Counted from the stretch's first letter, positions 1 through 11,483 are shown. The stretch is DNA of 64,000 nt from Crocodylus rhombifer (GCA_038503035.1 JAVSML010001079.1:1-64000); one strand, 5' to 3'. Notes: generated from the sequence alone by a model not told the origin. A program made the numbers and translations.

Positions 1-45
1 CCTAGGTCCCTTCCGACTCTAGCTACTATGAAACTATGAAACTAT
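1..45 (+). mobile_element. CR1 LINE 3' terminus, cut by window start
   Basis: The stretch has the AGGTCCCTTCC block followed by a short ACTATGAA repeat. This is the usual end of sauropsid CR1 3' UTRs, and a fuller version ends the CR1 copy near 2357. Only the last bases lie in the window, so element length and coding state cannot be judged. Confidence 0.7.
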
Positions 46-354
46 AACATAAATCCCAAGCCAACCTGGCTATCCTTTATATGTATCCCTGCTAGGGTTT
101 CCTCCACCCTGTATCCTTATGCTGACGCTGCTCAGGCCATCAGCCTTCTCTACCATGCCTGCCCTGCTTGCTCCAGCAGAGCTCCCACTTCCTTGGCTGC
201 CAGAAGGGAACTGCCTCTGGCCTTGGCCTCGCTGTTTATATAGGTCAGGCCCTGCCTCCTTATGGTCAGCTGACCAGACTGGTTGCCCTGGCAACTCACA
301 CCTGTGCTGCCCTGGTGACTGGCAGCTCAGCTCATACTACTATTGTATCCCATC
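46..354. other. No gene seen; possible old repeat with TATA-like motif
   Basis: A pyrimidine-rich stretch between two CR1 segments. It contains TTTATATAGG near 234 and short CTGGTTGCCCTGGCAAC-type inverted words near 280, which could come from an old LTR or promoter-like repeat. Overlapping short open frames exist on both strands but resemble no protein I know. Nothing firm can be said. Confidence 0.3.
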
Positions 355-2357
355 CCATCTCAGAGGACGGGTAGCAAAAGGGCACAGCAACCCCCTTGGC
401 TCAGCAGGGAACTCAAGGACTTCCTACACCTAAAAAGAGAGACTTACAAAGGATGGAAGCCTGGAATAACCACCAAGGAGGAGTACTCAGCACTGGTCCA
501 TGCCTGCAGGGAGTGGATCAGGAAAGCCAAAGCTGCAACTGAACTCCATCTGGCTTTTCATATGAAGTTATAATAAAAGTCCTTTTTCAGATATGTAGGG
601 AGTCAGGAAAAAAGCACCTGCTGAACCAAATGGGACAACTGATAACTGACAACCAGGAAAAAGCCAACCTGCTTAATGGGTACTTTGCAGCGGTCTTTTA
701 TCAGCCCAAAGGTACCACTCTGCCTAGCATGATGTGGGACGGCCAGGTTGAGGGTGTACTTATACTCAGCATCAGTGTAGACCCTGTAAAGGAACATCTT
801 GAGAGGCTGGACATCTTCAAGTCATCTGGTCCTGAAAGATTACACCCTAAAGTACTCAAGGAGCTGGCAGGTGTTATAGCTCAACCATTGGCAAAAATGT
901 TCAAAAACCTGTGGCACTCAGGTAAAGTACCTGAAGACTGGAAGAAGGCCAATGTGGTACCCATCTTCGAGAAAGGGAGGAAAGTAGATCCCTGGAATTA
1001 CAGGCCAATCAGCTTGACCTCAGTCCCTGGTAAGATTCTGGAGAAAATTATCAGAGAGACCTTTCTGGATAAGCTGGAAACACCCTGAGGAACAGCCAGT
1101 ACGGGTTTGAAACAGGTAGATCTTGCCTGACCAATCTCATCTCCTTCTATGATCAGGTGACATATCACCTGGACAAGGGAGAAGAGATTGACATCATATA
1201 TCTGGACTTAAAAAAGCCTTTGATCTGGTGTCCCATGATCTCCTCATGGAAAAATTGGCCAACTGTGGCCTTGGCTACCCCACAGTCTGGCTGGGAAATT
1301 GGCTCCAAGGTTGGACCCAGAGAGTAGTAGTTCATGGAAGCAAATCACTATGGCACTCTGTGACAAGTGGTGTCCCCTGAGGCTCTGTCCTTGGACCGGT
1401 TTTCGTTAACATCTTTATCAACAATGTGGACATTGGCATCAGAAGCATACTGGCCAAGTTCGTCGATGACACTAAACTTTGGGGCACGGTGTCCCCACCT
1501 GAGGATAGGCTAGTGATCCAGGATGACTTGGATAAGCTTAGTAAGTGGGAGGATATAAACCTAATGATGTTCAATACCAAAAAATGCAAGGTACTCCACC
1601 TCGGGGAAAAAACCTTGCAGCACACTTATAGGCTTGGGAGTGCTACGTTTGCTAGCACCATGGCTGAAAGAGACTTGGGGGTCATGATTGACCACAAGAT
1701 GAACATAAGCCACCAATGTGATATCTCAGCTGGTAAAACAAATAAAACTCTGGCTTGTATCCATACATAATTCTCAAGTAAATCTCAGGATGTCAACCTC
1801 CCACTGTACTTGGCCTTGGTGAGGCCACAGCTGGAGTACTGCATCCAATTCTGGGCTTCACAATTCAAGAAAGATGTTGAGAAGCTTGAGAGAGTCCAGA
1901 GGAGAGCCATGTGCATGATCAGAGGGCAAGAGAATAGGTCTTATGATGAGAGGCTGAGAGCCATGAGACTCTTCAGCCTGGAAAAGCACAGTCTCAGGGG
2001 TGGCAGTCTCAGGGGTGGCCTGGTAGCTGCCTATAAGTACTTAAGGGGTGTGCATCAGGATCTGGGGAAATTTCTGTTCACCAGAGTGCCCCAAGGGATA
2101 ACAAGGACCAATGGTCATAAACTCCTCCATGACCGTTTTAAGCTGGACATAAGGAAAAACTTCTTTACTGTCTGAGCCCCCCAGGCCTGGAATAGACTCC
2201 CTCCAGAAGTGATGCAGGCACCTACTCTGGATTCATTCAAGAAGCATTTGGATGCTTATCTTGCTGGGATCCTTTGACCCTAGCTGACTTCCTGCCCCTG
2301 GGCAGGGGACTGGACTTGATGATCTTCAAGGTCCCTTCCAGCCCTAATGTCTATGAA
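355..2357 (+). mobile_element. CR1 LINE, 5'-truncated, decayed
   Basis: This is about 2.0 kb of a CR1 non-LTR retrotransposon, beginning in the linker before the reverse transcriptase and running to the 3' UTR. The 3' UTR carries GGACTTGATGATCTTCAAGG and the AGGTCCCTTCCAGCCCTAAT block at about 2305-2346, then a single TCTATGAA-type tail. The endonuclease half of ORF2 and all of ORF1 are missing, as is common for CR1 because target-primed reverse transcription often stops early. Frameshifts and in-frame stops make it non-autonomous. Other CR1 pieces in the window share the 3' block, on the opposite strand. Confidence 0.9.
361..2277 (+). pseudogene. CR1 ORF2 reverse transcriptase, broken
   Basis: Reading across three frame changes gives the linker (…SRELKDFLHLKRETYKGW…), then an RT domain from about 630. 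Recognisable RT blocks include SSGPERLHPKVLKELAG, WNYRPISLTSVPGKILEKII at about 985-1050, and YLDLKKAFDLVSHDLL near 1200. The catalytic box reads FVDD at 1459-1470, where CR1 normally has F/YADD, so the alanine is replaced by valine; both aspartates remain. A TGA replaces the glutamine of the QGSVLGP block at 1378-1380, and another stop lies near 1768. The C-terminal region (1810-2175) has an in-frame 15-bp duplication giving SLRGGSLRGG. The frame ends in a KKHLDAYLAGIL-type terminus just before 2277. It encodes no functional enzyme. Confidence 0.88.
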
Positions 2358-3054
2358 ATCGGAACCCTCCAAATCGGCTCGGAGAAACTCAGAAAGATTT
2401 GGTGATTTGGACATAGAAACAGCTTTAAATATTTTTTCTACATACCTCTAGGTAGCAGGGGCTCATAAATGCTGAGATGCTGGGGCGTATGGAGTGTCCC
2501 ACAGAAGCTCCCCAGCTTGCTCGGCAGCAGACCCAGAAGTGGACCAGAAACACTCCCTAGTCCACTTCCAGGTCCACTAGGGAGTGCGCAGGCCCCCCCG
2601 TACCCCCTCCCGGCTTGGTGACTGGTGCCTCCTGGGTCTGGGGAGGGGCACCTGGGGTCCCTCTGTGTCTGATCACTGAGCCCAGAGAGGTATGGGGGGT
2701 TGCCCTGCGCGCTTCCCGGCAGACCAGGAAGTGGACTAGAAGTACTTCTGGTTCACTTTTGGGTTTGCCACTGAACATGTGGAAGGCCCCCACGCAGTCC
2801 TGTGGGATGCTTCATGCACCCCAGCATTGCAGCGATCATAAGATGTGCCTCCTACTTCAAGGTATGTAGAAAATTTTTTTAAAGTTGTGTCTATGTCCGA
2901 ATCGCTAATTCTCTGAATCAGCATCGAATCTTCAGATCTGGATTCTGCTGAATTGAATCAGGGACAGTGATCCAAATCAATGGATCGAATCACTGTCCCT
3001 GATTTGGGCCAAATCCAAATCTGAATCGAATAGGGACCGTTTCACACAGCCCTA
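2358..3054. mobile_element. hAT-like element, left end missing
   Basis: The right end reads TTTCACACAGCCCTA at 3040-3054. It matches the right TIRs of the elements at 36196-37366 and 53274-54436, and the sequence before it is rich in AATCGAATC words like the element at 5972-7280. No left TIR is seen: the sequence starts directly against the CR1 tail. The simplest reading is loss of the left part at or near the CR1 junction. An internal hairpin has perfect 16-bp arms at 2956-2971 and 2989-3004. The overlapping open frames are not protein-like. Confidence 0.7.
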
Positions 3055-4270
3055 ATGATCATGCCTTGAACAGGGGCTGAACTAAATTACCTTGTGAGAT
3101 CCTGTTCAGCCCTACTTTCCTGTGATCTCAAATAGGCTTCAATCTACCCTTCCTTTTTAGTCACAGTCACACTGAGATGAAGAATAGAGATAAGAGCAGT
3201 TTAAATAGTCTCAAGCGCAGAAGGAAATTTCATTTGTCCCAAGCTTCTCCCTTTGGTTCAAAGAGGAATATAGAATGGTCCATCTTCCCCCCACAGGAGG
3301 GCATGAAACTCCAGTTCCACACCAAAATGGAGCTGTAAGTTTTCAGTCACACTTTCTACCCTGAAAAGAGCAAGAATCTTTGACTCTCCCACCTGCTCTC
3401 TCCTCAAGGGCAAGAATCTTTTCTGAAGGTTTCTCCTTTTCCCATAGCTATTTAATCCCTGTCTCAGGCTGTCTTAGTGGGACCATTTCCCCTGGAATGC
3501 TGTTCCTCTTGAAATGCTATGCTTAATAAATGTGCCATGCATCAATAATTTAACTACTTGTGACAACATGTAAAATCTGCTTAAAATATTACAAACTTGG
3601 GTAGTATTGCTGATAATTAAAAATAGATGTTATGACAAAGTGTGTGAGGTGTTAACTATATTTCAGGTTTTTGTTGTATTTAAAACATGGGCTGGGCCAT
3701 CAATTTTGAAATATCATAAAAATGTGGCAAGCTTGCACTAGTTTAAATATATCTGATAGAGTGTCCCATATATTTTAATTATGAATGTGCAATACAGCCA
3801 ACAGGAGTCTAAATTCATCCTAGCAGCCACTCTAGGCAATAATATAAGAGGAAGTCAGTAAGCTATGGATGAATGGCGATAAACTTAAACAGTTCAAAAA
3901 TTGCCCTCTCTGGGCATGATTCTCTGTTGCCTTGCTCCTTATGGAGTCATTTATACCCGTACTAAGTAGGGTGAAATGCTGCTAATCAAAATTCTGGACT
4001 TAGTTACCCTTGAGGCAGTATTTTACATTTGCTTTGCATGCAGTAGGCCAGATTCTTGTTTTATTTATGCGGATTTAAACCTGGAGGATGTGCTGTGAAG
4101 TCAGCTACTCCAGATATATGCTAGTTTAACTGAGAACAGAATCAACCCTGCTGTTTGCAGAGGAGAGAATGAGAGAGAGCAAACCACATATGAGAAATAG
4201 TAGTCATGTAATTTAACACAGAACTAGAAGGTGCTCAGACCCCGGGGTGAAAAGAGCCTATATAGATTAG
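3055..4270. other. No gene seen; part resembles an old amniote repeat
   Basis: AT-rich unique-looking sequence. GCAAGAATCTTT recurs near 3370 and 3411. The segment 3915-4150 has CCAGATTCTTG/CAGAATC words and a GGATTTAAACCTGGAGGA block like an old dispersed amniote repeat, but I cannot fix its family or borders. No coding signal is visible. Confidence 0.3.
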
Positions 4271-4274
4271 AAAT

Positions 4275-4800
4275 GGTAACACAAAATGAGTGCATTTGGT
4301 GCAATTAATGTGAAGCAATAAACTCCAGCATATATCATACCAGAGTTTATTGCTCCTGGACGCCACGTTTACACGTGCACCCAGGACTGCAGCATGTTGA
4401 GCTGGGTTGGAACAGCCCTGGCTGGCAGGGGATCTGGGGGATCAGCCTGCCTGGGGGATCAGCCTGCCAGCCCAGGGCTGCTTCTCCCGGCTCCGTGTAT
4501 TGTGGAGGGACTGGCTGAGGCCTGAAGTGCTTTAGTGCAGGGCTAGACAGCAAGCAGCCCCCACACTGAAGCACCCTCGTGCTCCAACCAGCCCCATCAA
4601 CATCTACACGTGCGGTGCTATGGAGTGAAAAACTCTGCAGCAGGATAGTACTTGTATTTTTATTTTTAATAACCTACAGCGGCATTTATTACTTTACTGC
4701 AACCTAATAGGGCTGCATATGTAGATGCAGAGATTTTACTTAAACTGCATTTTAGTTAAATTGGCAGCTCTGCAATAAATGTCTCATGTAGATGTGCTAA
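4275..4800. mobile_element. MITE-like repeat with TCTACATG-type ends
   Basis: This stretch and 14839-15200 share an ordered set of words: AATAAAYTCCAG, then TACACGTGCACCCAGGAC, then a GTTGAGCTGG...ACAGCCCTGG block. The right end reads TCATGTAGATGTGC near 4783-4796, the complement of the GCAYCTACATG ends seen at 14839 and 45904. An internal hairpin with perfect 11-bp arms (4315-4325 and 4343-4353) lies near the left side. No TSD could be set, so borders are approximate. Confidence 0.55.
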
Positions 4801-5087
4801 ATGAAAAGTAGTGGAATCTCAGGCCTTTAGTCCTGGCTTTCACCTGCCTATGCCGTATCCTTTGATATGCCCAGATACACTGGTCCAGACCAGCTCAGTG
4901 GTATTTCATTAACTTACCTTAGATTTACAGCAATATATTTGTCTTGCAATGTGTCTCACAATGTACATATCTGTACATTTTTTGCAGTGTTAAGGTAGAA
5001 GTTTGATTAAAATAAGATAGGCTTGCCTTGAAGTTTGCTTGTCTTCCCCACTGTTGTGCCATCCCTTTATGAATATAATCACAGATG

Positions 5088-5790
5088 ATAGAAAGTTAGG
5101 AGTGGAAGGGACCTCAAGAGGTCATGCAGTCCAACAGCCTGCTCAAAACAGGACCATCCCCAATTATGTCATCCCAGCTCTAGCCAGGTGTTAAAAACCT
5201 CCAAAGATGGAGATTCCATTACCTCTCTGGGTAACCTGTTCCAATGTTCTAATGTCGTCCTAGTGAGAAAATTTTTCTTAATATCCAACCTAAACTTCTC
5301 TTGCTGCAACTTGAGACCATTGCTCCTTGTTCTGTCATCTGTGACCTCTGAGAACAGTTTAGGTCCATCTGCTTTGTAACAACCTTTCAGGCAGTTGAAG
5401 GCTGTTAAATCACCTCTCAGTCTTCCCTTCTTCAGAATAAATAAGCCCATTTCCCTCAGCCTCCCCTCATAATTCATGTGCCCCATCGTCCTCACCATTT
5501 TCATTGCCCTCTGCTGGACTCCTCAATTTACAAAACATCCTTTCTGTAGTGGGGGGCCCAAAACTGGATACAGTACTTTTTACCGGTGCTGAATAGAGGG
5601 GAAGAATCATTCTCCCAATCTGCTGACAACTCTCCTACTAATGCAGCCCAGTATGCTGTTAGCCTTCTTGGCAATAGGGGCACACTGTTGACTCATATTC
5701 AGCTTATTGTCCACTGTAACCCTCAGGTCCTTTTGTGCAGAGCTGCTGCTAAGGCAGTTGGTCCCCAGACTGTACTGCAACAGAAGATGT
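5088..5790 (-). mobile_element. CR1 LINE 3' end with partial ORF2, decayed
   Basis: The plus strand reads the complement of a CR1 3' UTR (GGAGTGGAAGGGACCTCAAG at about 5099). Read on the minus strand, a 3' portion of ORF2 is clear: VDNKLNMSQQCA and AKKANSILGCIS in the region 5640-5735, then EGRLREMGLFILKKGRLRGD and FRLDIKKNFLTR in the open stretch ending near 5169. A stop and frame changes separate these blocks. The copy belongs to a subfamily different from the one at 355-2357: its tail lacks the KKHLDAYLAGIL-type terminus, and the peptide differs throughout. It is 5'-truncated and non-coding. Confidence 0.85.
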
Positions 5791-5963
5791 CTTATACAAC
5801 AGAAAATTATTTTTCATCTGCAGTGGGCTCCTGCTCAACCAAAAATATTAATATATTGCCAGTACATACACGTTAGAGATGTGATACATTATATACCATG
5901 TTTACTCACATATTTTGGTTATGCCCTATTACTCATTCTTTTTGGAAAGTAATTATAACTAGA
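5791..5963. other. No gene seen
   Basis: Short AT-rich spacer between the CR1 remnant and the foldback hAT. No feature recognised. Confidence 0.3.
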
Positions 5964-7288
5964 GTTAACATTAGGGCTGTGCAAAGCTTTTGATCATGAT
6001 TCAGATTTGGAGATGATTCGGATGTTTGGAGGCTGAAACTATGAATCTGAATCTAATTGCTGGAAGCTTTAGGCTTTCTGAATCAATTCAGAGCTTCCAA
6101 ATTGATTCGGAAAAGATTTGGAGATTCGGCCATAGGGTATAATGGGGAATCAATGAAATATCTATAACTTTGTTGTCTTTTGTCTGATTCAGATGAAACT
6201 TGCAGGGCTGGTAGCCTCTGCTAAGGGCATAACATATGCCATGTTTCAAGGAGATGGGTGCAGGGGTTTCTGAGAAACTGCACCCCAAAATTCTGAAAGC
6301 AAGAGATAGGTGCAGGGCTTTCTGGGTTCTGGGGCCCTGCACCTCTAACTGCTGACAGGCAAAACTCCTGTCATGAGTGCTCATGCAACTGTTTCTGTCT
6401 TGGGGCATGGGGGGCAGGGAGTGGTGGGGGAAAAAGTACTGCGGGCCTGGATGCTAAACTACTGTGTTACCAACCAATCATGATTCACTCAGGGACCAGC
6501 TCAATACACAGTAGCTAGCTACTAGATAATGAGTTAATGAGCAAGGATTGACATCTACAAGACCACAGACTAAGGAGGGGAAAGAATCAATACAGAGCCA
6601 GGAACTCCTTCTGCCCCAAGACGGAAACAGTCAGTTGCACAAGCACCCATGTCACAAGTTTTGCCTGTCAGCAGCTAGAGGTGCAGGGCCCCAGAATCCA
6701 GAACCCTCCTGCACCAATCTCCTTAACAGCTGGCAGACTTTATGGCCTCAGCAGGGGCTAGCAGGCTTGCAGCTTTCACCCTGTGCACCTTAAGACACAC
6801 AGTGTCACCCATGTCATCAGTTTTGCTTGTCCACAGCTTGAGGTACAGTTTCCCCAAAACCCCTGCATCTATCTCCTTGAAACTTGGCAGGATTTATGGC
6901 CTCAGCAAGAGACGCCATCCTTTCATTTTTCACCCTGTGTGGCTTAATGCACACACATGACATGAGTTTTCCTTTCAGAACTTTGGGGTGCAGTTTCCCA
7001 GAAACCCCTGTACCTATCAATTTGAAACTTGGCACACATGCTCTTAGTAGAAGCTATCATTCCTGTGAGCTTCATCTAAATCAGCCAAAAGACAACAAAG
7101 TTACAGCTATTTCATTGATTCCCTATTATACTCTATGGTCAAATCTCTGAATCAGCTCTGAATTTTCCGAAGTGATTCGGCCGAATCGAATCGGAAAAAT
7201 GATTCGGATCTCTGAATTGAATCTCTGGCATCTGAATCAGCTGAATCCGAATCAAATAGTTCCTTATTTGCACACGCCTAGTTAACAT
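5964..7288. mobile_element. Foldback hAT element with perfect 8-bp TSD
   Basis: The element spans 5972-7280. It starts TAGGGCTGTGCAAA and ends TTTGCACACGCCTA, and is flanked by GTTAACAT at 5964-5971 and 7281-7288, an exact 8-bp duplication as made by hAT transposases. No transposase frame is present, so it is non-autonomous. Inside, the left half (about 6130-6420) recurs inverted in the right half (about 6600-7130), making a large foldback. The right half also carries three diverged copies of a module with GTGCAGTTTCCC and CCTTGAAACTTGG words, near 6670, 6833 and 6975. Terminal zones are rich in GATTCGGA/GAATC words. Confidence 0.9.
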
Positions 7289-7570
7289 GTTTTTGAATGC
7301 AGCACTGATACCTTTGGCAAATATGTAAGTCTTGGCTATATTCCTAAGGAATTGAAACTAAATCTTTCCCAGATTGCACTCTTAATTCTGCATGTCACTG
7401 ATAAGGCTTACTTTATAGTACTGGATTAAAAAAATAGGACATCTTCAAAGGTTGAAATATGGTATGAGATGGCACAGCTGGCTTCTATGAAGAGAGTCAC
7501 ATTTAGCAGGTTTAAATGCTTTGAAAAGTTCTTAAAATATTTTGGTAACTAAATTATTACTCCTTGCATA

Positions 7571-8317
7571 TAGGGCTGTCAAACAATTAAAAAAAAATCC
7601 CAATTAATAATGAGATTTAAAAAATAGCTTTAATCATGAGATTAAAAAAATTCCAATTTATTCTATTATTTATTTATAATTGTGGTGCCCCATACTCCTG
7701 ACCTACAGGGCACTGCCAGTGCCCCTCACTTCTGACTTGCAGCCCCCTGGAACTGCTGGTGCTTCTCACTCCTGACCCACAGCTCCCACAGCCCTGCTGG
7801 TGCCCCTCACTCTTGACCTGCAGCCCCCTGATCTCCCCAGCTCCCGCCAGCAGCATCTCCTGGGGCTGCCCAGCCCCTGCAAGCACAGGCACCAACCGCT
7901 GTGCCACTGGCCCAGCCACAGAGCTCTCTGCTGGCCTTAAAAGGGTCCCCTCTGCCCTATTCCCCTTTTGGAGGGCCAGGCACCTCATCCTACCGTGCTG
8001 CAGCCCCAGCACCTGGATTGTTTCCCCCAGCTCTGGCACGCACCCCGCCATCCGCTCCCCACACATACACACACCCTAGACAATCCTCAAGACCTGCCCC
8101 CCCACATATACTTATTTGCATCCAGCTGCTGAGACTGCTTCCAGGACCTTGCTTGGCTGTTTGGGGTGTGTGCGTGTGTGTGTGTATCTGGCAGCAGCGA
8201 AGGGGGTGGGGTGTGCTTTGTCCCCAGCACCAGCAGCGATTAATATGCATTTAAAAAATTACTGCAAAAACAAATTAATATGTTAACTGCACCTATTAAT
8301 GTTGATTGACAGCTCTA
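7571..8317. mobile_element. TIR element with AT-rich ends and GC-rich core
   Basis: The left end TAGGGCTGTCAAACAATTAA and the right end TTGATTGACAGCTCTA are inverted repeats. Both are followed inward by AATTAAT-rich sequence. The core (about 7685-8240) is C-rich with repeated CCCCTCACTCCTGACC-type words, followed by a CA/TG-rich segment. The same core recurs in 20765-21441 between entirely different ends. I found no matching 8-bp flanks, so superfamily assignment to hAT rests on TIR style only. The long overlapping open frames on both strands come from the low-complexity core and are not genes. Confidence 0.7.
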
Positions 8318-8548
8318 ATATACATTCCCCCTTTTTCTTCCCCTTTTTTATTTATCTTCTTTTTATTACTTATTGTTTGTGACAGGCACATACATAGTTC
8401 AGGCTGAAATGTATAGTCAATATATATGTATTTCTGATTTGTTTGTTGCATTTTAAAAATCAGTAAAAATAATTTAAAAAATAGGTAGGTGCAGCTAAGA
8501 AGTACCAATGGGTACAGCCTTTCCAAATCTGTATTGGAAGCAGATGTC

Positions 8549-9582
8549 CTGGAGGTCAAGGGGTGGTAATCCCTGGTTCATGTGTGAGAGAATGGCACAG
8601 GAGGCAATTTTGCTTGGCACATGACAGCTGGCACAGGCTCTGGGCAGCTGCCGCTGGCCAAGGAGCCCAGGCTGCTTGCAGCAGGTGGCCAGATGGCTGC
8701 AAGTGCTGCTGGAAGCAGCCCATGGTCCATGGCTGGCAGCAGCTGCTCAGAATCCAGGCCAGCTGCAATCAGGAGGCTGTAAACAGCTGCACCAAGCTCT
8801 GGAGCACCAGCACTGACTTTGTGTTGGCAGCGGCTGCATATGTACCTGTGGGCAGATGGCAGGGGAGAGGCCTGGGCAGCACAATATTGGCCTCTTTCCT
8901 GTCACCTCTCAGAGGTGTGCATGCAGCTGCTGCTGCCATGGAGCTGGTGCTGGTGCTCTGGAGCTTGGTGAAGCTGTTTGCAGCCTGCTGGCTGCCTGCT
9001 GCAGCTGCCAAGAGCCTGGGCCAGCTGTGGCAGGCAGCTGGGAGGCTGCAAACAGCTGCACCAGGTTCCAGAGCCCTTGGCTGGATTCTGTGGTAGTGGT
9101 AGCTGCATATGCACCTCTGGGCAGATGGCAGGGGAAGGACTGGGGTTGTGCTGCCCCAGACCCCTCCCCCCACCATCCACCTGGAGGCACATATGACCCC
9201 GCTGCTTCCATGGAGCCCAGCTGGGGCTCCAGAGCCTGGTGCAGCTGTTTGCAACCTCCTAGCTGCCTGCCACAGCTGGCCCAGGCTCTGGGCAGCTGTA
9301 GCAGGGGGATGGCAGGCTGCAAGCAGCTGCACTGGGCTCCAGAGCACTGGCTTCATGCCAGTAGTGACTTCACATGCGTACAGGGTGGGGAAAGGGCCAG
9401 GGCAGAATACCCCAGCCCTTCTGTCTGCCCAGAGGTATGCATGCAGCTACTGCCAGCGATGAGTATTGGGCCCATCATGGCTCTCCCACGGTTTTCCCCT
9501 GGCCCGCCAATTCAAGGCAGGGGTCAGAGTCGGGGTGTTTTTGGCACTCTGGCCAAAAACATTGCCAACCCCTGCTGTAGGT
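8549..9582. mobile_element. hAT element built of ~269-bp internal units
   Basis: The element runs 8557-9574. Its right end is ATTGCCAACCCCTG, and the left end CAAGGGGTGGTAAT is a degenerate inverse of it. Flanks are CTGGAGGT (8549-8556) and CTGTAGGT (9575-9582), an 8-bp TSD with one mismatch. Internal landmarks (GCTGCATAT at 8833 and 9102; GCAGATGGCAGGGGA at 8852 and 9121) repeat at 269 bp, with a third diverged unit from about 9371. Within a unit, AGCTGTTTGCAGCCT (8972-8986) recurs inverted at 9043-9057. This makes similar alanine- and leucine-rich open frames appear on both strands; none is a real protein. The family also includes the short copy at 63525-63748. Confidence 0.85.
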
Positions 9583-11483
9583 AAAGCTTAGATGGCTACA
9601 CAATCATGTCCAGGATTTTCTTTGACTGATGACTGGTTTGTTGAGGATGAGAGAAGTCACAGTGTCATACAGTACTGGCATATTCCTGGTTGTTATGAAG
9701 CTCTATGAGCTTGTTTGGAAGCCCTGGCAGGTCAGGCCACCAAAATAAAGTCACATTTAGTTTTCTATCCTGATTTTAGCTCTGGTCCAGATGCGCTGAT
9801 TCAGGATCTAGTTGAGAGTGCATCTCCTAAAGCATTTGGCCAAATGTTTAATATAATCCAAGAGGAGAAATTTATTGCTGCCCTGACACCAGAGTGACTG
9901 GTTTAAACCTTGGAATCTGAGTATCTGTAGAACTGAGTCAATGGTGCTACTGCAGAAGCTAGGCTCTGCTATCAGTTCTGCCCCGGTCTTTGCTCTGTGG
10001 AGCACTTACAGAAAGGAAACTAAGCAGAGTGCAAATCAAAATGTGCAGTGTAACTAGCAGTGGGATTTGGACATAAGCAAGTGCAACCACTTGTAAATGA
10101 ACCACTTTGCTGTGGCAAGGTCTGCAGGCAGTGATAGTATAGATAGTGCAGAGCTCACTGTAGAAGGATTCCATTTCACTCTTGCACACTCTAGAAGGTT
10201 TTAAATCATGCAGTTAATTTTGGCTTTTTACCACCAAATCCCAAGGAAAAATATGGCTCTTCTCCCTACCCCCAAGCCTCAGCCCCGTTCTTGGCTGGCT
10301 ACATCAGTTCCAAGCCCCTTTTGTAGGGAGTCTGCCCCTAAGCTTAAATGCTGTATTAATGAACAGCTGAGTGTGTACAAACAGAATAAAGCATTATTCC
10401 CCCCCAACTTTCAATGTGGTGGAATAGCTCTCATGAAGCTGTCCCAGCTAACTCTCTGGATTCGGCTATATGGGCCCTTATGAACAATACTTTAACAAAC
10501 ATGTGGTGATCAGGCAGTAGCCCCAGGCACTGATTTTTACTGAGGGGCACAAAAATTCCAGCCACCATGCACCACTGTCTTTCCAGATCCACCTACCACC
10601 AGGTTGTCCTCTGCCATTTCTTTGTGCTGCTGTGCAGGGTGTCTCTCCAGGGTTCAGTTTTGTATCAGATGAATGAACATTCCTCCCAAGGTCTTTTTAT
10701 ACAGCTCATGTCCATTTTGCTTCTTCAGGTGTAGAGAAAGGGACTATCCTTGTAATTTTCTCTATCAGGTGTAGAGAAAGGGACTATCTAGCAAAGGGAC
10801 TATCCTTGCTCCTAAGAGCTCCATGCTGGACATACCTACTGTTGGCTCTGGATTTAGGATCCAGATGCCTTGTTCTGGTGGGGGGACCAAAAGCCCCCCA
10901 CCCCGCCTCCAGTGGGGTGGATGAGATGGGCTGGTGGTGTGCCCTCTGTCTATGGTGGTCTCCAGGACCCCTCCAGGGGGTGGGGATGGGGAGGAGGAGG
11001 AGCAGGACTTGGGTGGGGAAGGAGAAGGAGGATGGAGAGGGACCCTTTGTTACTCTCAAGTCTCTGCTTTTGTATTCTTCTTCCCTCCTGATGACTCTTC
11101 ATCTGTGGCTATCACTGATTGGTCTCTCTGTGTTCATCATGCTGTCCATGTCCTGTGTTGTCAGCCAGAATCCCATTTTTATAAACACACCACATGCCTA
11201 CATTCTAATTTGGGACTTTTACCGATACCCTCCTAATTTGGTCTGTTCCCCCAAAACTGGAAAATTCTGGCTCCCTGCTTTGGGGCCCTGCGAGCTGGTA
11301 CCACCTTATCTCATGTTATGGAACAGCATGGTACATGCCACAGTTTCCTAGGCTGTGTGTGTATTCATTGGCCTTGCTGTGTTAGACAGCCTGTCTGCTT
11401 CTGAAGGATCAGAAAACTGTGTATGAGATGCAGGCTTTTAGAAATCAATTAAACCCTGCTGCCCACCCTAAACCATTTTAATG

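Noticed and set aside
7571..8317. hAT assignment supported by TSD
   Set aside because: The 8-bp flanks (CTTGCATA and ATATACAT) do not match, so only the TIRs support it.
8769..9584. Several 70-240 codon Ala/Leu/Gly-rich frames on both strands
   Set aside because: They lie wholly in a hAT element with ~269-bp units and internal inverted repeats, which generates matching frames on both strands.
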